Source: Kondoa malvinella (Eukaryota; Basidiomycota; Agaricostilbomycetes; Agaricostilbales; Kondoaceae). Taken from it: a stretch of 64,000 nucleotides of DNA. This document shows positions 24,075 through 35,100 of the stretch, piece by piece; the first letter of the stretch is position 1, and the number at the start of each line of letters is the position of its first letter. A program made the translations under genes and the position numbers. Below the pieces are notes generated by a model. It was not told the DNA's origin. It saw only the letters and a list, made by a program, of their open reading frames with translations, and ran no database searches. The stretch covers positions 3,009,783 through 3,073,782 of the forward strand of contig BCIM01000001.1 of NCBI GenBank assembly GCA_039545315.1, given 5' to 3'.

Positions 24075-25003
24075 CTATGGTCGACGTTGGATCTCAAAGT
24101 ATCTGAAAGATTCGTCGAGCAGTGATTTGGGGTTATAGACTGTCGTGTCTTCCTGAACAGAAATGCTGAAAGGGTGAGAGCTGAAGGCGGCTTCGACTGC
24201 TTTGACTTCTTCCAGTATCCGTTCGCGTAGCGGCATCATGAGGAGAAAGCGACCTCCAGGTTGTAGGAAGTGCACAGCGGTAAAGCGAACATGTTTCACT
24301 TGATCTAGGTCTGCTCGAAGTCAGCTCATCATCTAATGCGTAAGGAACACTGACCATAGATAAGATCTGAGCCTATGAGTAGATCATACTCTTGCTGGGG
24401 ATGTCCGTCTAGATCACGCCAATCAATCGTCTTGACTTGAACAGAGGTATTGGAGCTCTTCGAGACATTCTGATCCACATTGTATTGCAAATTGGACAGT
24501 ACGATAGGATGGTAATCGCTCAGGGTGATAGACAGTCGAGCAGCCAACGTAGACAGTCGAGCAGCTAGGGCCAATCCAACAAGCCCAGTTCCGCTGCCCA
24601 GTTCAAGGATGTTGCTAGCATGCAAAGGCGACCGCAAGATTCTTCTCGTCAGGATTGAAGCAGCCTCCCACGTTACGCTGCCTATCTCCACGAGCGTGTT
24701 GTCGCGAATGGAGACTCGGATATTTTGCCCATTTTCACCGGTAAAGCGATAGACAGTCACTTCTTCTGGTGCAGCAGACCTGCCGCTCAATCTCGCGAGT
24801 AGGTTCGATGCTTCGTCTATGATATCCTCATCATTCTGCGCGATCAGGCGAATCAACCAGTTTCGTGCGTGGGATTGTTCAAAGTCATCTAGACTTGACA
24901 GGCAAGCTTTGAGATGCTGTAGAGCTGTTTGGATGACTTGGATGTCAGGCGCAGGCCTCAAGGAGGGCAAGAATCGTGATGGGGTATCGAATGCATCTGA
25001 CAT
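24075..25003 (-). CDS. Lysine methyltransferase, FAM86/EEF2KMT (methyltransferase 16) type
   Basis: Two exons (25003-24355, 24310-24075), 885 nt, 294 residues. This is a class I SAM-dependent methyltransferase of the METTL21/FAM86 group: SVTWEAASIL precedes motif I NILELGSGTGLVGLALAARL, then ITLSDYHP (acidic loop), DWRDL and LLIGSDLIY (the group's D-x-x-Y post-II motif), and PGGRFLLMMP. The N-terminal helical part (IQVIQTALQHLKACLSS) is like the N-terminal region of EEF2KMT/Efm3. The likely substrate is a lysine of elongation factor 2, but other members of the group modify other proteins. Tail-to-tail with the Pba1-like gene. Confidence 0.75.
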
Positions 25004-25189
25004 GCGCTTGGTTGCATGAGGAAGACCTATCCAAAATACCTACAGCCCATCTTTGAGTGACGACCTATCCTTCCAGTTCCAACGCGGCTTGTCAATCTTG
25101 TCAGGTCGAACTGGACTCAGCACAATATCGACTTCGTGTCTTGATTCAGAATGAGCGATCATGCCAACGTAACAAGCAAAAGATTTGGC

Positions 25190-26386
25190 TCACCCAAGTT
25201 CCCTCTGCAGCAGCACATTCAAAAGATGATCCTTCTCCGCCCGCAAAGCATCCTCTTCCCTTTTCGTCGCTTCATAGGCCACGTTTAATGCTCCACCTTC
25301 TTGCGTGCTATACGTATGCTTGGCCAGCTGCGCGACAAACCTCAAGAACTCTGGACTTTGCCCGGGATTCTCCGCCAACAATCTTGCTACATCACTTGAA
25401 TCTTCGTCCGCCTTTTCCTTATCCTCAAGTAATGCAGGATCAACATCAGCCGGTAGCGTCTCGTCCCCTCCTTCACCATCTTCATCACCACCATCTTCGT
25501 TCTTTGCTTTCTTCGCAGCTGCATCTTCACCTTCTGGCGCTTTTCGTTTCCGTCCTGATCCAGCCGTTCGACGAGAAACAATCTTTTCCTGATGTGCTGT
25601 TTTCAAATGTTTTTGCAGCGCATCGGCACGAGGAAAGACTTTATCACATTCAGGGTAGGCTTGATCATACATCAGACTCTTGGCTCTGAGAGCAGCATCC
25701 TAAAACGACTGACCAGCTTGATTACATTGAAATGGCTTTTCGCCAGTATGCGATCGGATGTGCGTCACGAGAGCGAAACGAGCGCCTTGGACCTTGTCTT
25801 TACGCGCGCAACCTTGCCATTGACAGGCAAACTTGTTTTTAGGACAACGGTCAATGTGATCTGCTTGACTGTTAGCTTGTAACAAAAGCAAGCAGAGACA
25901 GACATGCCATTCATCAAGTGTTCAGCGAAAGGCTCAATTTCCCAGAAGGACAGATGACAATCTTGCCATTCGCACTGCATTCTGGTCAGCATCTTTGGCA
26001 GCATAGGATGAGCAAAGGGCATACGTGCATGAGAGCAATATCTTCTGGTATAGTAGGGCTGTACACGCATATTAGAGCTGCCCGGATCTTTACTTGGGAG
26101 CTGCGCACTCATAATCTTGCAACAGCTCCTCGTCACTAGCTGTGCATGGAACGATTCATCGGCTGAGGACAAGCAGGAAGCACAAGCAATTTTACGGACC
26201 TGCAGCATCTTCAGGTCTCATCACAGCTTCATATGAAGTAGGCAGACCAGGCGTGTTGACAGGCGAAGCAGACGCGGATCCATTTAAAGGCTTCAGTTTG
26301 ACCTTGAGCGTCGTGCCAGGCTGTCTAGGAGCTGTGGAAGGCCCTGCTTGAGGCTCGTGAGGCGTGTAGAGATTGGCCAGATCCAT
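25190..26386 (-). CDS. C2H2 zinc-finger nuclear protein
   Basis: Starts MDLANLYTPHEPQAGPS with a Pro/Ser-rich tail, then DEELLQDYECAAPN. Fingers: CEWQDCHLSF...HLMNDH, CQWQGCARKDKVQGARFALVTHIRSH, the linker TGEKPFQ, and PECDKVFPRADALQKHLKTAH. This tandem, with W at the second position after the first Cys, resembles the GLI/AEBP2/Iec1 type of C2H2 array. A Lys-rich and acidic stretch follows (GRKRKAPEGED...), then a helical C-terminus. The H-x4-H of the first finger is formed only if the intron at 25861-25907 is removed using a GC donor. At least five introns. The first Cys of the last finger depends on an intron border I could not settle. DNA-binding or chromatin role; target unknown. Confidence 0.75.
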
Positions 26387-26727
26387 GTTTTGGCGTAATC
26401 AGGTCAAGGGAACAAGGAAGCAAGAAAGTATATGAGAGTCTAGCGATTCATTACAACAGTTTGTCAAGCATATATTGTACATCTCAATCGAAGCGACATT
26501 GAGACCTGCCAATCGAGCGGGGAAGTATGAGCAAAATGCTCAAACTCGCAGCCGTCAGACTGACCTAAGCTTTGAGAGTAAGCAGCGCAGGATCTTTACA
26601 ACAGCTCGCAAGACCTTCCAACGCGAGCACCAGCGTCGTTCGAGCGAGTACTGCCTAGAGAAGTGACATTGTCGTGCGTTGAAACCCTCGCTTGGCCCTT
26701 TGACAAAGCAGAAGGCACATTGGGAAG
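26387..26727. other. Intergenic between C2H2 gene and eRF1
   Basis: 341 bp containing the 5' flank of the C2H2 gene and the 3' flank of eRF1, both on the minus strand. No coding or RNA signal recognised. Confidence 0.5.
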
Positions 26728-28682
26728 TCAATCGTCTTCATCCGAGGCGTAGAATTCATCTTCGTCGTCCTGTTCACCAGGTGGAAAGAAGACATCAGTA
26801 CTGAAACCGAAATCTCATCTTCCAAACGAACCGATTGCAACGCATCAGAAATCTGCGCAAAGTCGACTTTGTATCGCAGCAGACCGCCAATGCCACCAAA
26901 GCCTGTGCGTTGTCACACGAGAAGGATCAGTTAATGCTGATTTGTCTTCGTCCTGACGCACCTCTGACGAATTGCGACCCTTCTTGTGACTTATTGGTCA
27001 CGAATTCCAAGTTGGCACCAAACTCTTTATAATTCTCTGCCATCCACTCCAACAGACTCTGTGGTTCCTTCGCCTGTTCCATCTCCAATCCAGTTGCTTT
27101 GTCCAAGAATTTAGCTTGATCCTTCTCGCTCAACGCCGCTATACCAGCAGCTTGTTTGGAACCATCATCACCTTTGGAAGCATTCGAAGCAGTTGGTGGA
27201 GGTGCAGCAGTATGGATGACGATCTCTTGACCTTCAGAGTTGCGTAGCACTCGGCGAGTGACATCGAGGTCTTCCCAAACGATGAGGGTTTCGACAGCGC
27301 CCATCTCTAGACCACGCAAAGTGTCGTCTACACCGAAACAGTATTTACCAGTGTCCGTAGAGATTTCGTCAAAGTATTTCTGAATGAGCCTGTGCGCAAG
27401 AAGTTCGCTATTAGCCATAGCCAAATGCAGCCCATTGCAACGCACTTTTTCTCCTGAACGAATTTGACATTCGCCAGGGCATCGCCAGCCAATTCAATAG
27501 CCTGATTGAAACCATTTTCTCCTCCATAAGACACATCGACAATTTTCAGAATCTTGGCCTGCAATCGTCCATCCAACATGTCGGATTGAGACAATTCCGT
27601 CTTGAAATCAGCGCTACCGGCCATGACGATGCCGACGACGTTGACTTTATCGTCTGTAATGTAGTGCTGCACTGCGAATTCGGCTACTTTTCTAACATAG
27701 TTGTGTCTCTTTTCCTCTCGAAGACGAGCGAAACGTAGAGCAGATTGACCACCTCGACCGTGCTTCTTTGGTAAATCGACAGTGAACTGTGCGATTGCGA
27801 GCGATCGATATCAGCAGAAACTGAATTAGGCTCGGCCAACGCACCTTGTGGATGATCTCTCGTGTGTTACCAGCGACAGTACCGAACAAAGTACCGTTAC
27901 CGTCCATGATGATGAAACCAAACTTGGAATCGCTCTCTAACAGGTCTGCGAGTGCTTCAGTGTGGAATTTGTTGTCGCACAGGTAGAGGGAAGTGTTGAT
28001 GGGCTTGAAGGCTGTACTCATTGATCAACTGTCAGCTTGAAGTAAGCTGCAGAAGGATCAGGCATACGTTCAAAATCAAAGTTGACTTTCTTCTCTTTCC
28101 TGTCGAGGGCAAAGGATGCATCAGCATGAGTCTGAGGCGCCGCATTCCCACTGACCCTTCATCGGTTAGAATAGTGCCACAATATACCACAAGACCTGTG
28201 CGAAAAAGAAAACGTTCTAGCCCAATCATTGAGCAAAAGCCTCCCAAACGCACCATTTGGCGGTACGCGGTTGTAAAGCTTCAACCGCTGCTGTGTAGAG
28301 GTAATAGCAGCCAACACAGATAACCTGTTGACTCGAGATTTGATGTTTGATGCAGTTCCCAGTCTATGCGCCGTCAGCTTGATTTCATATGCATGCTGCG
28401 GCTCACTCGTTACTGTACATAAGAAACAATTCATATGCATGAGCCAAAGCTAAAGCCTGAGTAGTCTCACGTACGCCAACATGTTTGAAGCTTGTGCGAT
28501 TTGCGACCTCGGCGGCAAGATGAGCGAAATCTGTGCATGACATCTTTTACATCAGCCGATGTTCGACTGGTAGGCAGTGACAGCCGCACCATACTCGTTC
28601 CTGCACCTCTAGCAGCATCCAAAGAGCGAACGAGCTTCTTGACTTTCCATGCTTGTAAATTCTGCTCGGCAATGTCCGACAT
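26728..28682 (-). CDS. SUP45: Peptide chain release factor eRF1
   Basis: Eukaryotic class I release factor that reads all three stop codons and releases the peptide with eRF3. Start [22 protein letters not shown]. The N domain carries [13 protein letters not shown] (the TASNIKS stop-codon motif) and YLCDNKFH (the YxCxxxF motif). The M domain has [22 protein letters not shown] with the catalytic GGQ. The C domain has [17 protein letters not shown] and ends with an acidic [12 protein letters not shown]. The 5' half has very small exons, including a 6-nt exon at 28407-28412 that supplies Asn-Glu before LGTASNIKS. Introns are 43-62 nt in the part I measured. All functional motifs are intact. Confidence 0.97.
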
Positions 28683-29019
28683 GTTTGGCGCTTTTTCTCT
28701 TTCTTCCAAAAAGGGGATATCAGGCTCTGTATACGCTAGCCTTGTTTCCGCGCGCTTTGGCTGTGTGGATGAACTGCATGATTTTTCGAGTTGGTTGGAG
28801 CGCTCCTCTGGATGGCTGAAACATCCTAAGCAAGTCTCGATTCCGCAGATGCTTCAGGAGCTCTACGATGCTGTATACAATGATAGCTGTACAGATGGAT
28901 TGACCAGCGATGTTCCAGATGAAGCAATGTCAATCCGACATTCGCACGAACAAGCCTGGTACAACCAAAGTGAGAATCATTAAGACCACAGTATAACAAG
29001 TACACTGAAATGGCTCACC
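28683..29019. other. Intergenic between eRF1 start and PRCC stop
   Basis: 337 bp that must contain the eRF1 promoter and the PRCC 3' end. Open frames here are antisense shadows without motifs. Confidence 0.5.
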
Positions 29020-30074
29020 TTAATTAAAGCCATACTTTGCCCCACCAGCCTTCTTGTTCGCTTTAGCCATAGCAATCCTCTCTTCCAACTCTTCCCTCCG
29101 TTCCATCGCATCACTCAAAAGACTGCTCAACTGATTCTTCCCTCTCGCTCTCCCAGCCATTTGTTTGAACTTCCTCTTTTTCGCTTCCAATTCTTCGTTC
29201 GTCTCTTCTGTGTAAACCATTTTCTCTGGAATAGCTGGACCGTCCGCCTTGTTTTCGCCTGAAGCTTCTTGCATTTCAGTCATTTTATGCGCTTCGAAAC
29301 CTTTTGGTGCGTTTGTTTCTTCTTCGGCTACTTGAGCTGTAGTGGACCAGCCATGCTAAAACGATATTTCAGACAAAGTAGGGTGATTGTGGAAGGAGGA
29401 CGACTTACCTGTTCTGCCCATTCTGCCCAATCTTCAGGTTGATTAGGCGCCCATTGACCAGAAGGTAAACAGTGAAAACCGGGATAAGGATCATTCGGCG
29501 TCGCTGGTGGTAAAGTAGCATAGTAATTCACTTTAGCTGCTTCTTTTACTGAAGGAGCGGATTGGAATGTTGTGCTAGTGACTTTGGAAGTAGATGCGAC
29601 AGGTGCCGAGGATATAGAAGAAAGTCCAAAGAGGTCTAGAGAGTCTTGCTTCGGTGTTGGTGCTTGTTTGGCTGCGGCTGCTGCGCGTCTTTGGACTGTG
29701 GGTGGTAGCAACAGACCAGACGAGGCCGCAGCAGGAGATTCTGATGAAGTTTGCGTGCTCGTTGAAGCAGAGGGAGGAGGCAGAGACATGACCGATTTCT
29801 TGGGCGGAGGTAACATGCCAGCTAAACCACTTTTGCCCTTGAGCGCATCAAACTTTGGTCTCTTCTTCGCTGGCCCATCATCTTGTTGTTGTTGCGCGGA
29901 TGAAACAGCTTGACTCGCTTTAACAGAAGGGAGATCCATCATCAACTTCACAGGTCCGCGTTCTCTTTTCTTTGACGACGGCGCCAAAGCTGTCTTTGAT
30001 TGTTTGACCTGCTCTGCTGGCTTTTGTTGGACCTCTTCATCCTCTGAATCACTCCCATAAGCTAAATTCACCAT
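29020..30074 (-). CDS. PRCC-family protein (mitotic checkpoint/splicing-associated)
   Basis: Two main exons (30074 to about 29404, and about 29355 to 29020) give a largely disordered protein beginning MVNLAYGSDSEDEE, with the acidic start typical of PRCC proteins, a Pro/Ser/Ala-rich middle (GMLPPPKKSVMSLPPP), DPYPGFHCLPSGQWAP and a helical C-terminal block: RKFKQMAGRARGKNQLSSLL, DAMERREELEERIA and AKYGFN. The final block with KYGF matches the conserved C-terminus of PRCC (PF10253), which interacts with MAD2B and is found in spliceosomes. The exon border near 29355-29404 is approximate. It is divergent from ALG13, with only 42 bp between the two start codons. Confidence 0.8.
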
Positions 30075-30116
30075 CTTCTCTTGCGCAACTCGTTGACTTG
30101 GCCGTGTTTGTCCAAC

Positions 30117-30686
30117 ATGCACGCGATCCTCACAGTAGGCTCCACCGAATTCACTCTGCTCGTCCAAAGTGCTCTATCTGTTCCTGTGCTACGTACATTG
30201 GTCAATGAAGGCTATACCTCATTCACCCTGCAAACGGGTACTTCGGTCTTACCTGCTATCCCATCAACGAACCTAAAGATTACACTGCACAAGTACATGG
30301 ACGACATTGATGCAAGACTAGCTGCAGCAGATTTAATCATCTCACATGCCGGTGTGTCTCTACTCTCGACAACATCACTACCATCTGATTGTTCCGTTAC
30401 AGGCGCAGGATCAATACTAGCTGCCCTCCGTGGTCCTTCTATCCCTTCTCCCCAGCCAATCAACCCGCACAGAAAGCTCATCATAGTTCCAAACTCTTCC
30501 TTAATGGATGATCATCAATCCCAACTTGCACAAGTGTTGAATGAGCAAGGTGTGACTACTTGTCGTGCGGAAGCTGGGGAACTAGTAGATGCTGTCAAGA
30601 GAGCGAGGATAGTGGCCGTGAGGGATACAGGGGCAGGCAAGGAGTTTAAGAAAGTGATGGATGGTTTGATGGGTTTCAAGGAATAA
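30117..30686 (+). CDS. ALG13: ALG13, catalytic subunit of UDP-GlcNAc transferase
   Basis: Cytosolic subunit that with membrane anchor Alg14 adds the second GlcNAc to dolichol-PP-GlcNAc in N-glycan assembly at the ER. Starts MHAILTVGSTEF (family: VTVG[ST]T.F). After removing a 51-nt intron (30352-30402) the protein is 172 residues and reads ADLIISHAGAGSILAALRG, then KLIIVPNSSLMDDHQSQLAQ, both diagnostic GT28-like blocks. The intron is a multiple of three and stop-free, so an unspliced reading would look plausible but would break ISHAGAGSIL. Confidence 0.93.
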   Translation: MHAILTVGSTEFTLLVQSALSVPVLRTLVNEGYTSFTLQTGTSVLPAIPSTNLKITLHKYMDDIDARLAAADLIISHAGVSLLSTTSLPSDCSVTGAGSILAALRGPSIPSPQPINPHRKLIIVPNSSLMDDHQSQLAQVLNEQGVTTCRAEAGELVDAVKRARIVAVRDTGAGKEFKKVMDGLMGFKE

Positions 30687-31252
30687 AAGGAATGAGCACA
30701 AGGCTTTATCGGAACAAGGTTGGAGCACTGCTGCTGTCAGTCACCACGAATGAACCTTGGTAAGTACTTTTGCATATGCTGCTTTGTTGCTCCAAGGCTA
30801 AAGGTTCCTTTCGAAATCTACAGCCGAGCAAACTCGTTATACCAGTCTTTAACGAGTCTAACCACAAGCCTTTGGTGACGTCGTCACATGATCTCTTTTC
30901 ATCAATCAAGCTGAAAATTCGTGGGTGCTTTGAATTATGATCGGGTTCCAGCCAATGCTGACACTCATGTACAGTCTGCCGAAGCATAGCCTTGAGATCA
31001 GCTGTCCTTTCCCAATGTCTGTAATCGCCAAAAGGGTTGGAGCTTTTCAAAGTCAAGTTCCGATTTATGCAACACTCTGCTCAAGCCGGCAAGCGATATC
31101 TGATCATCGGCTTGTGTAACAGAGGCTACTGTAGTATACATAGACTTGTATAGATCATTGAGATAGCATAGTATCGCGACTTCTTCGAGCCGTACATCTG
31201 AGCGAGGTCGATTTTTGGTTGCTTCCTGTCACCAAGTCGTAATTATCTCAAT
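30687..31252. other. Intergenic between ALG13 and MAGO
   Basis: 566 bp upstream of MAGO. A 116-codon minus frame (30706-31056) starts with TTG, lacks an ATG near its N-terminus and shows no family motif. No RNA gene recognised. Confidence 0.45.
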
Positions 31253-32157
31253 ATGTCTGCTGAAGAGTGCGTACCAACGGCCTGTTAGCTAGTATTAGCT
31301 TACAGAGCTGTGGTCTTTGCACAGCGATCAATTCTACGTTCGGTATTATGTTGGACACTCTGGTCGAGTTTGTCCCCTCTTTATCAACAGGCTTCTGTCT
31401 GTGCTGATGTCTGGGAATGAACAGCACGGTCACGAATTCTTAGAGTTTGAATTCTCGAATGGCAGACTGCGTTATGCAAACAACTCAAAGTGCGCCCAGG
31501 GTCAAATACATTTGAGCGTAATGCTGATTACGTATGGCCCGCATCGCATAGCTACCGTAACGACTCGCTCATCAGAAAAGAACGCAAGCTTGTCCTTTGT
31601 TTGCTTTAATTGCCAAAGTGTCTGATTCTGGCTATGATAGTCTGGTTATCGCCTCTAGCAGTCTCTGAACTCAAGCGCATTATTACCGAATCAGAGATAA
31701 CAAAGTAGGGCGCGTTCGCAGTTGCTTAGTCTGTGAGCTCAACTCGGGACACGGTCTTACAGAGAAGACGACTCGACATGGCCGAAAAAGAACATTGTAG
31801 GGAAACAGGAATTAGAAGTCCGGGTTGGCAACACGCACATTTCATTCGAGGTCAGCCACGTGTTGGATTTGCGGAATATCTGCTCATCAAAGTCTGGGTT
31901 GACAGACGGCCAAGATTGGTTCTTTGGTCGATGTGCAATCTTCTGAAGATCCAGAAGGTCTTCGTGTTTTCTACTACCTTATACAAGATCTCAGGGTACG
32001 TCTGCGTGCTCCAGCCCTGTGCAACGAAAGTCTAACAAATCTGTACAGATTTACGTCTTTTCGCTTATTGCTCTACATTTCAAGATCAAGCCTGTACGCT
32101 ATTCTATGTACATTTTCGATGCTCTACATACTGAACTTCTCCCATCAGACGCATTGA
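31253..32157 (+). CDS. MAGO: Mago nashi, exon junction complex core subunit
   Basis: Spliced protein matches Mago along its length: [115 protein letters not shown]. Mago binds Y14 and locks eIF4A3 on spliced mRNA. About nine exons. The intron at 31584-31640 has a GC donor, needed to keep the exact family spacing between RKE and ELKR. A last intron (32094-32148) gives the expected short end KIKPTH; unspliced, the protein would carry a long unrelated tail. Its presence agrees with the very high intron density. The stop lies 4 nt from the listerin stop on the other strand. Confidence 0.95.
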
Positions 32158-32161
32158 TGCA

Positions 32162-35100
32162 TCAGAACAATGATCTACAAAGAGGACAACTGCTGCTATG
32201 ACTAGTAGCGAACCACTGCAGAGATAAAAATATGAGTTCAGGTCATTGGATGTGGAATGTAACATACCTTGAAAAGACAACTGGCGTGGAACGCGTTCTT
32301 GCACGTTCGGCACTTCTTGGTCGGCAGTCGACGGTCGCCCAGTGAGATGACGCTATAGCAGATTGCGCAAGCTTCGACGCCTTCAAAGTGTAGAGTAACG
32401 TTACGCTTGAACAGTTCTAGGGCACTGGCAATACGTCCGCCCTGTTCCCGCATCAGCTTTGCTCCAGTATTGTGAGAGATATAGACTCACTCCGACAATT
32501 GTCTGCTGAATGGCCAAAATCCAAGCTCGCCAAGTAGCGTCCGACACACCAACCTTCTTCAAATCCTTCACCTCTACCTGCTGTAACGGATATTCAGGTG
32601 GAATCCGAACAGTCAACTCCATCGGTTGTTCATCCACCACATAAACAGCTTTGATCTCCGCTACTGTGTTCGAAATCTTGATCGTCATGTTCTCGTCTGC
32701 TAGTGGTTCGGAATTGGCCGTGCATGCTTCCTTGACATTTGAAAGCTCTTCGTTGATGAGGAGGGAGGAAAAGTATTTTGATGTAAAGCTCGTGACAGAC
32801 ATGGAGAGTTGTCGGTTTGTAATGCTTTCCCACCAGGCGCGAATGAGTGACGGTACAGCTTGCAGTGCTCGATAGTAAACGTGCGAAGCGAGTAAAGCAG
32901 CACCGTTTTCTGGCTCTTGCGCTGAAACTGCGAAATTCCGTCAGCGATTTGAAAAGGAAGGGGATTGTACCTTACGAGACATTTCCGGGTCATCAACGGA
33001 CCATACAGACAGATCAAAGGCTTTGGTCCGGTCTGAGACACCGAGCAGAGCAAAAAGAGCAGGCAGCAGAGATAACCCAACAAGATCTTCTGACCGCAAG
33101 TGATCTATGTAGGCTGTCCGACCTGCATTGGATGACTTGACCAGGAAGTGGAACGTCAGGAGCCATGCTAGGAGGTAGGACTCGACGTCGTCGGATGAGC
33201 CGCCTTGCACTGGAATCTCTTGAATGCGCGCGATCAGGTCGGACGGTAGCTTGAGCTCGAATTCTTTCTCTGCATCCAGCTCCATCTCCACAGCTAGATC
33301 CTCTACGTGACGAGCGACAACATCTTGGGCGAGGTAAAATGCGAGCGCTCGAGCTTTTGGTAACTTGTGCTGAAAGTTCCGTAGAAGCTGAGAGCGATCA
33401 TCAGATGCATACAAGAGCAAGACAAGGGAGACTGACTGGCGAGAGGACCTGTTCCAACGCAATGGAGGGGAAATGACTGCGATGCAGTATGCTGACCAGC
33501 TCGTCAAAGACCATCTGATCGGGTATAGATGCACTCGTGCCTACAGCTAAAGGTCAACGAGCTACACCAGAAAAAAGCTGTGAGCCTCACCAGGATTGTC
33601 AGAGAAGACTTTCAGTAGCTTGGGCGGCAGCTTGTCGAGACGAGACTTGCATGTTTGCCTCAGCTCTGAATTGGCCAAGCAGAGATCATCCACCGTCGAG
33701 ATGAAGCGGCATGCGTGCCATAGTCCTGGTAAAGAAGAAGCATCGGACCAAGACGTCTCTTCTATGATGTTCTCGACAACATCAAACATGAAGTCCCAAT
33801 GTGCACCGCCTAGATTTTGCAGGACAGGTGCGAGGGCGCAGATGATCTTGGCAATATTCGCTAATGCTCTGGCTTCTGGTTCTTCTACTCCATCTTCCTC
33901 TGAAGTGAACCACTTTTGCAAAGTTTGTAACAGGAAGATAGCTCGTTGCTGTGGAACAAAGTCGCTAGAGGAATCTGGTGCAGGCGCAACCAAAGCAAGC
34001 TGTTGCAGCAAAGACAATCCTTTGGTATGCATGTCTGTTGGCTTGATACCAGCCACGGTACTTGCCAGCTCGTTCTGGTAGCGATGCAATCTTGGGGAGT
34101 CTGAAAGTGCTGAGCGAATGGCGCAAAGTACGGCTGCCGCTTTGCGAGGTTCTTTGCTAGCAACTGTCTGGGCAAGTCCCAGCCACTGTTCTAGACCTGA
34201 TGCTTGGACGTCTGTATATCTCAAAGCAGCAACAAAGACCTTGGTGAACAATCTTGCGTGGGCAAGACTATTTTCGCTCTTCCGTAAGAAGACTTCCAGA
34301 GTCAATAGCAGCTGATTCGAGCTTCCTGGACTATTCGTAGCTGAACGACTTCGCTTGAGCAGATCTGCCTGCCAGTCATTTTCGAGAGACCTTGACAGAG
34401 TAGAGACGAGGTATGTGCTGATCTTGTCGCAGAGGTTGCCTAGCGATTGCAGATCTATTGTGTCTTGAGCGCTGCCCAATACAGGCGAAGGCATTTCTGG
34501 AACAGCCAACGCATCTTTTATCGCCAGATCCAGGAGTAGGACATGTTCAAGAAGCCACGCATTACTGCGGAGCTGTTTCAGGTCGTCTCCCAAGATGCAT
34601 AGAGATGTTGTAACAAGTCTAGCGAAAGTAGAAGGACACTGCGCGGCAGATGTGGAAGTCGCAGGTTGAGCGAAGCTGGAGACAAGGGGATCAAGAATCG
34701 ACAAGGCCTCGGAACAGGTGTAATGTCGGAAAGCATCTTCTTGCGTTCGGTCGAATACTGCTCGATCGCCCAACACGCTTTCAAAGACAGTAGCGGTTTG
34801 GTCGAGCCGTATGGTATGGATAGCTCTTGCGCCTCGGCCAATCTCGGCGGGACTACAACACGCACAATCAGTATACAGACTGATAACAAGTGCAAGTAAA
34901 TACCTGAATGTCGATTGAGGATCCGAAAGGGAGTTTTGCAGCATGGATTGAACATCTGTGCCAACGAGACTCTTTGCGTCCTGGTCTGCTGAGGTGACGG
35001 AAGTCCAGATAGACTGAGAGAGTTGATGTAGATGATGATCGATACCAGGAGCCATATGTAATAGGCGGAAGATGGAAGTGACTGCAGGTCTCAAGCTCTC

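Noticed and set aside
30706..31056. 116-codon minus-strand frame
   Set aside because: Starts with TTG; no ATG near the N-terminus and no family similarity seen.
32094..32157. Longer MAGO tail ([15 protein letters not shown]...)
   Set aside because: Arises only if the 55-nt intron 32094-32148 is retained; Mago proteins end right after KIKP.
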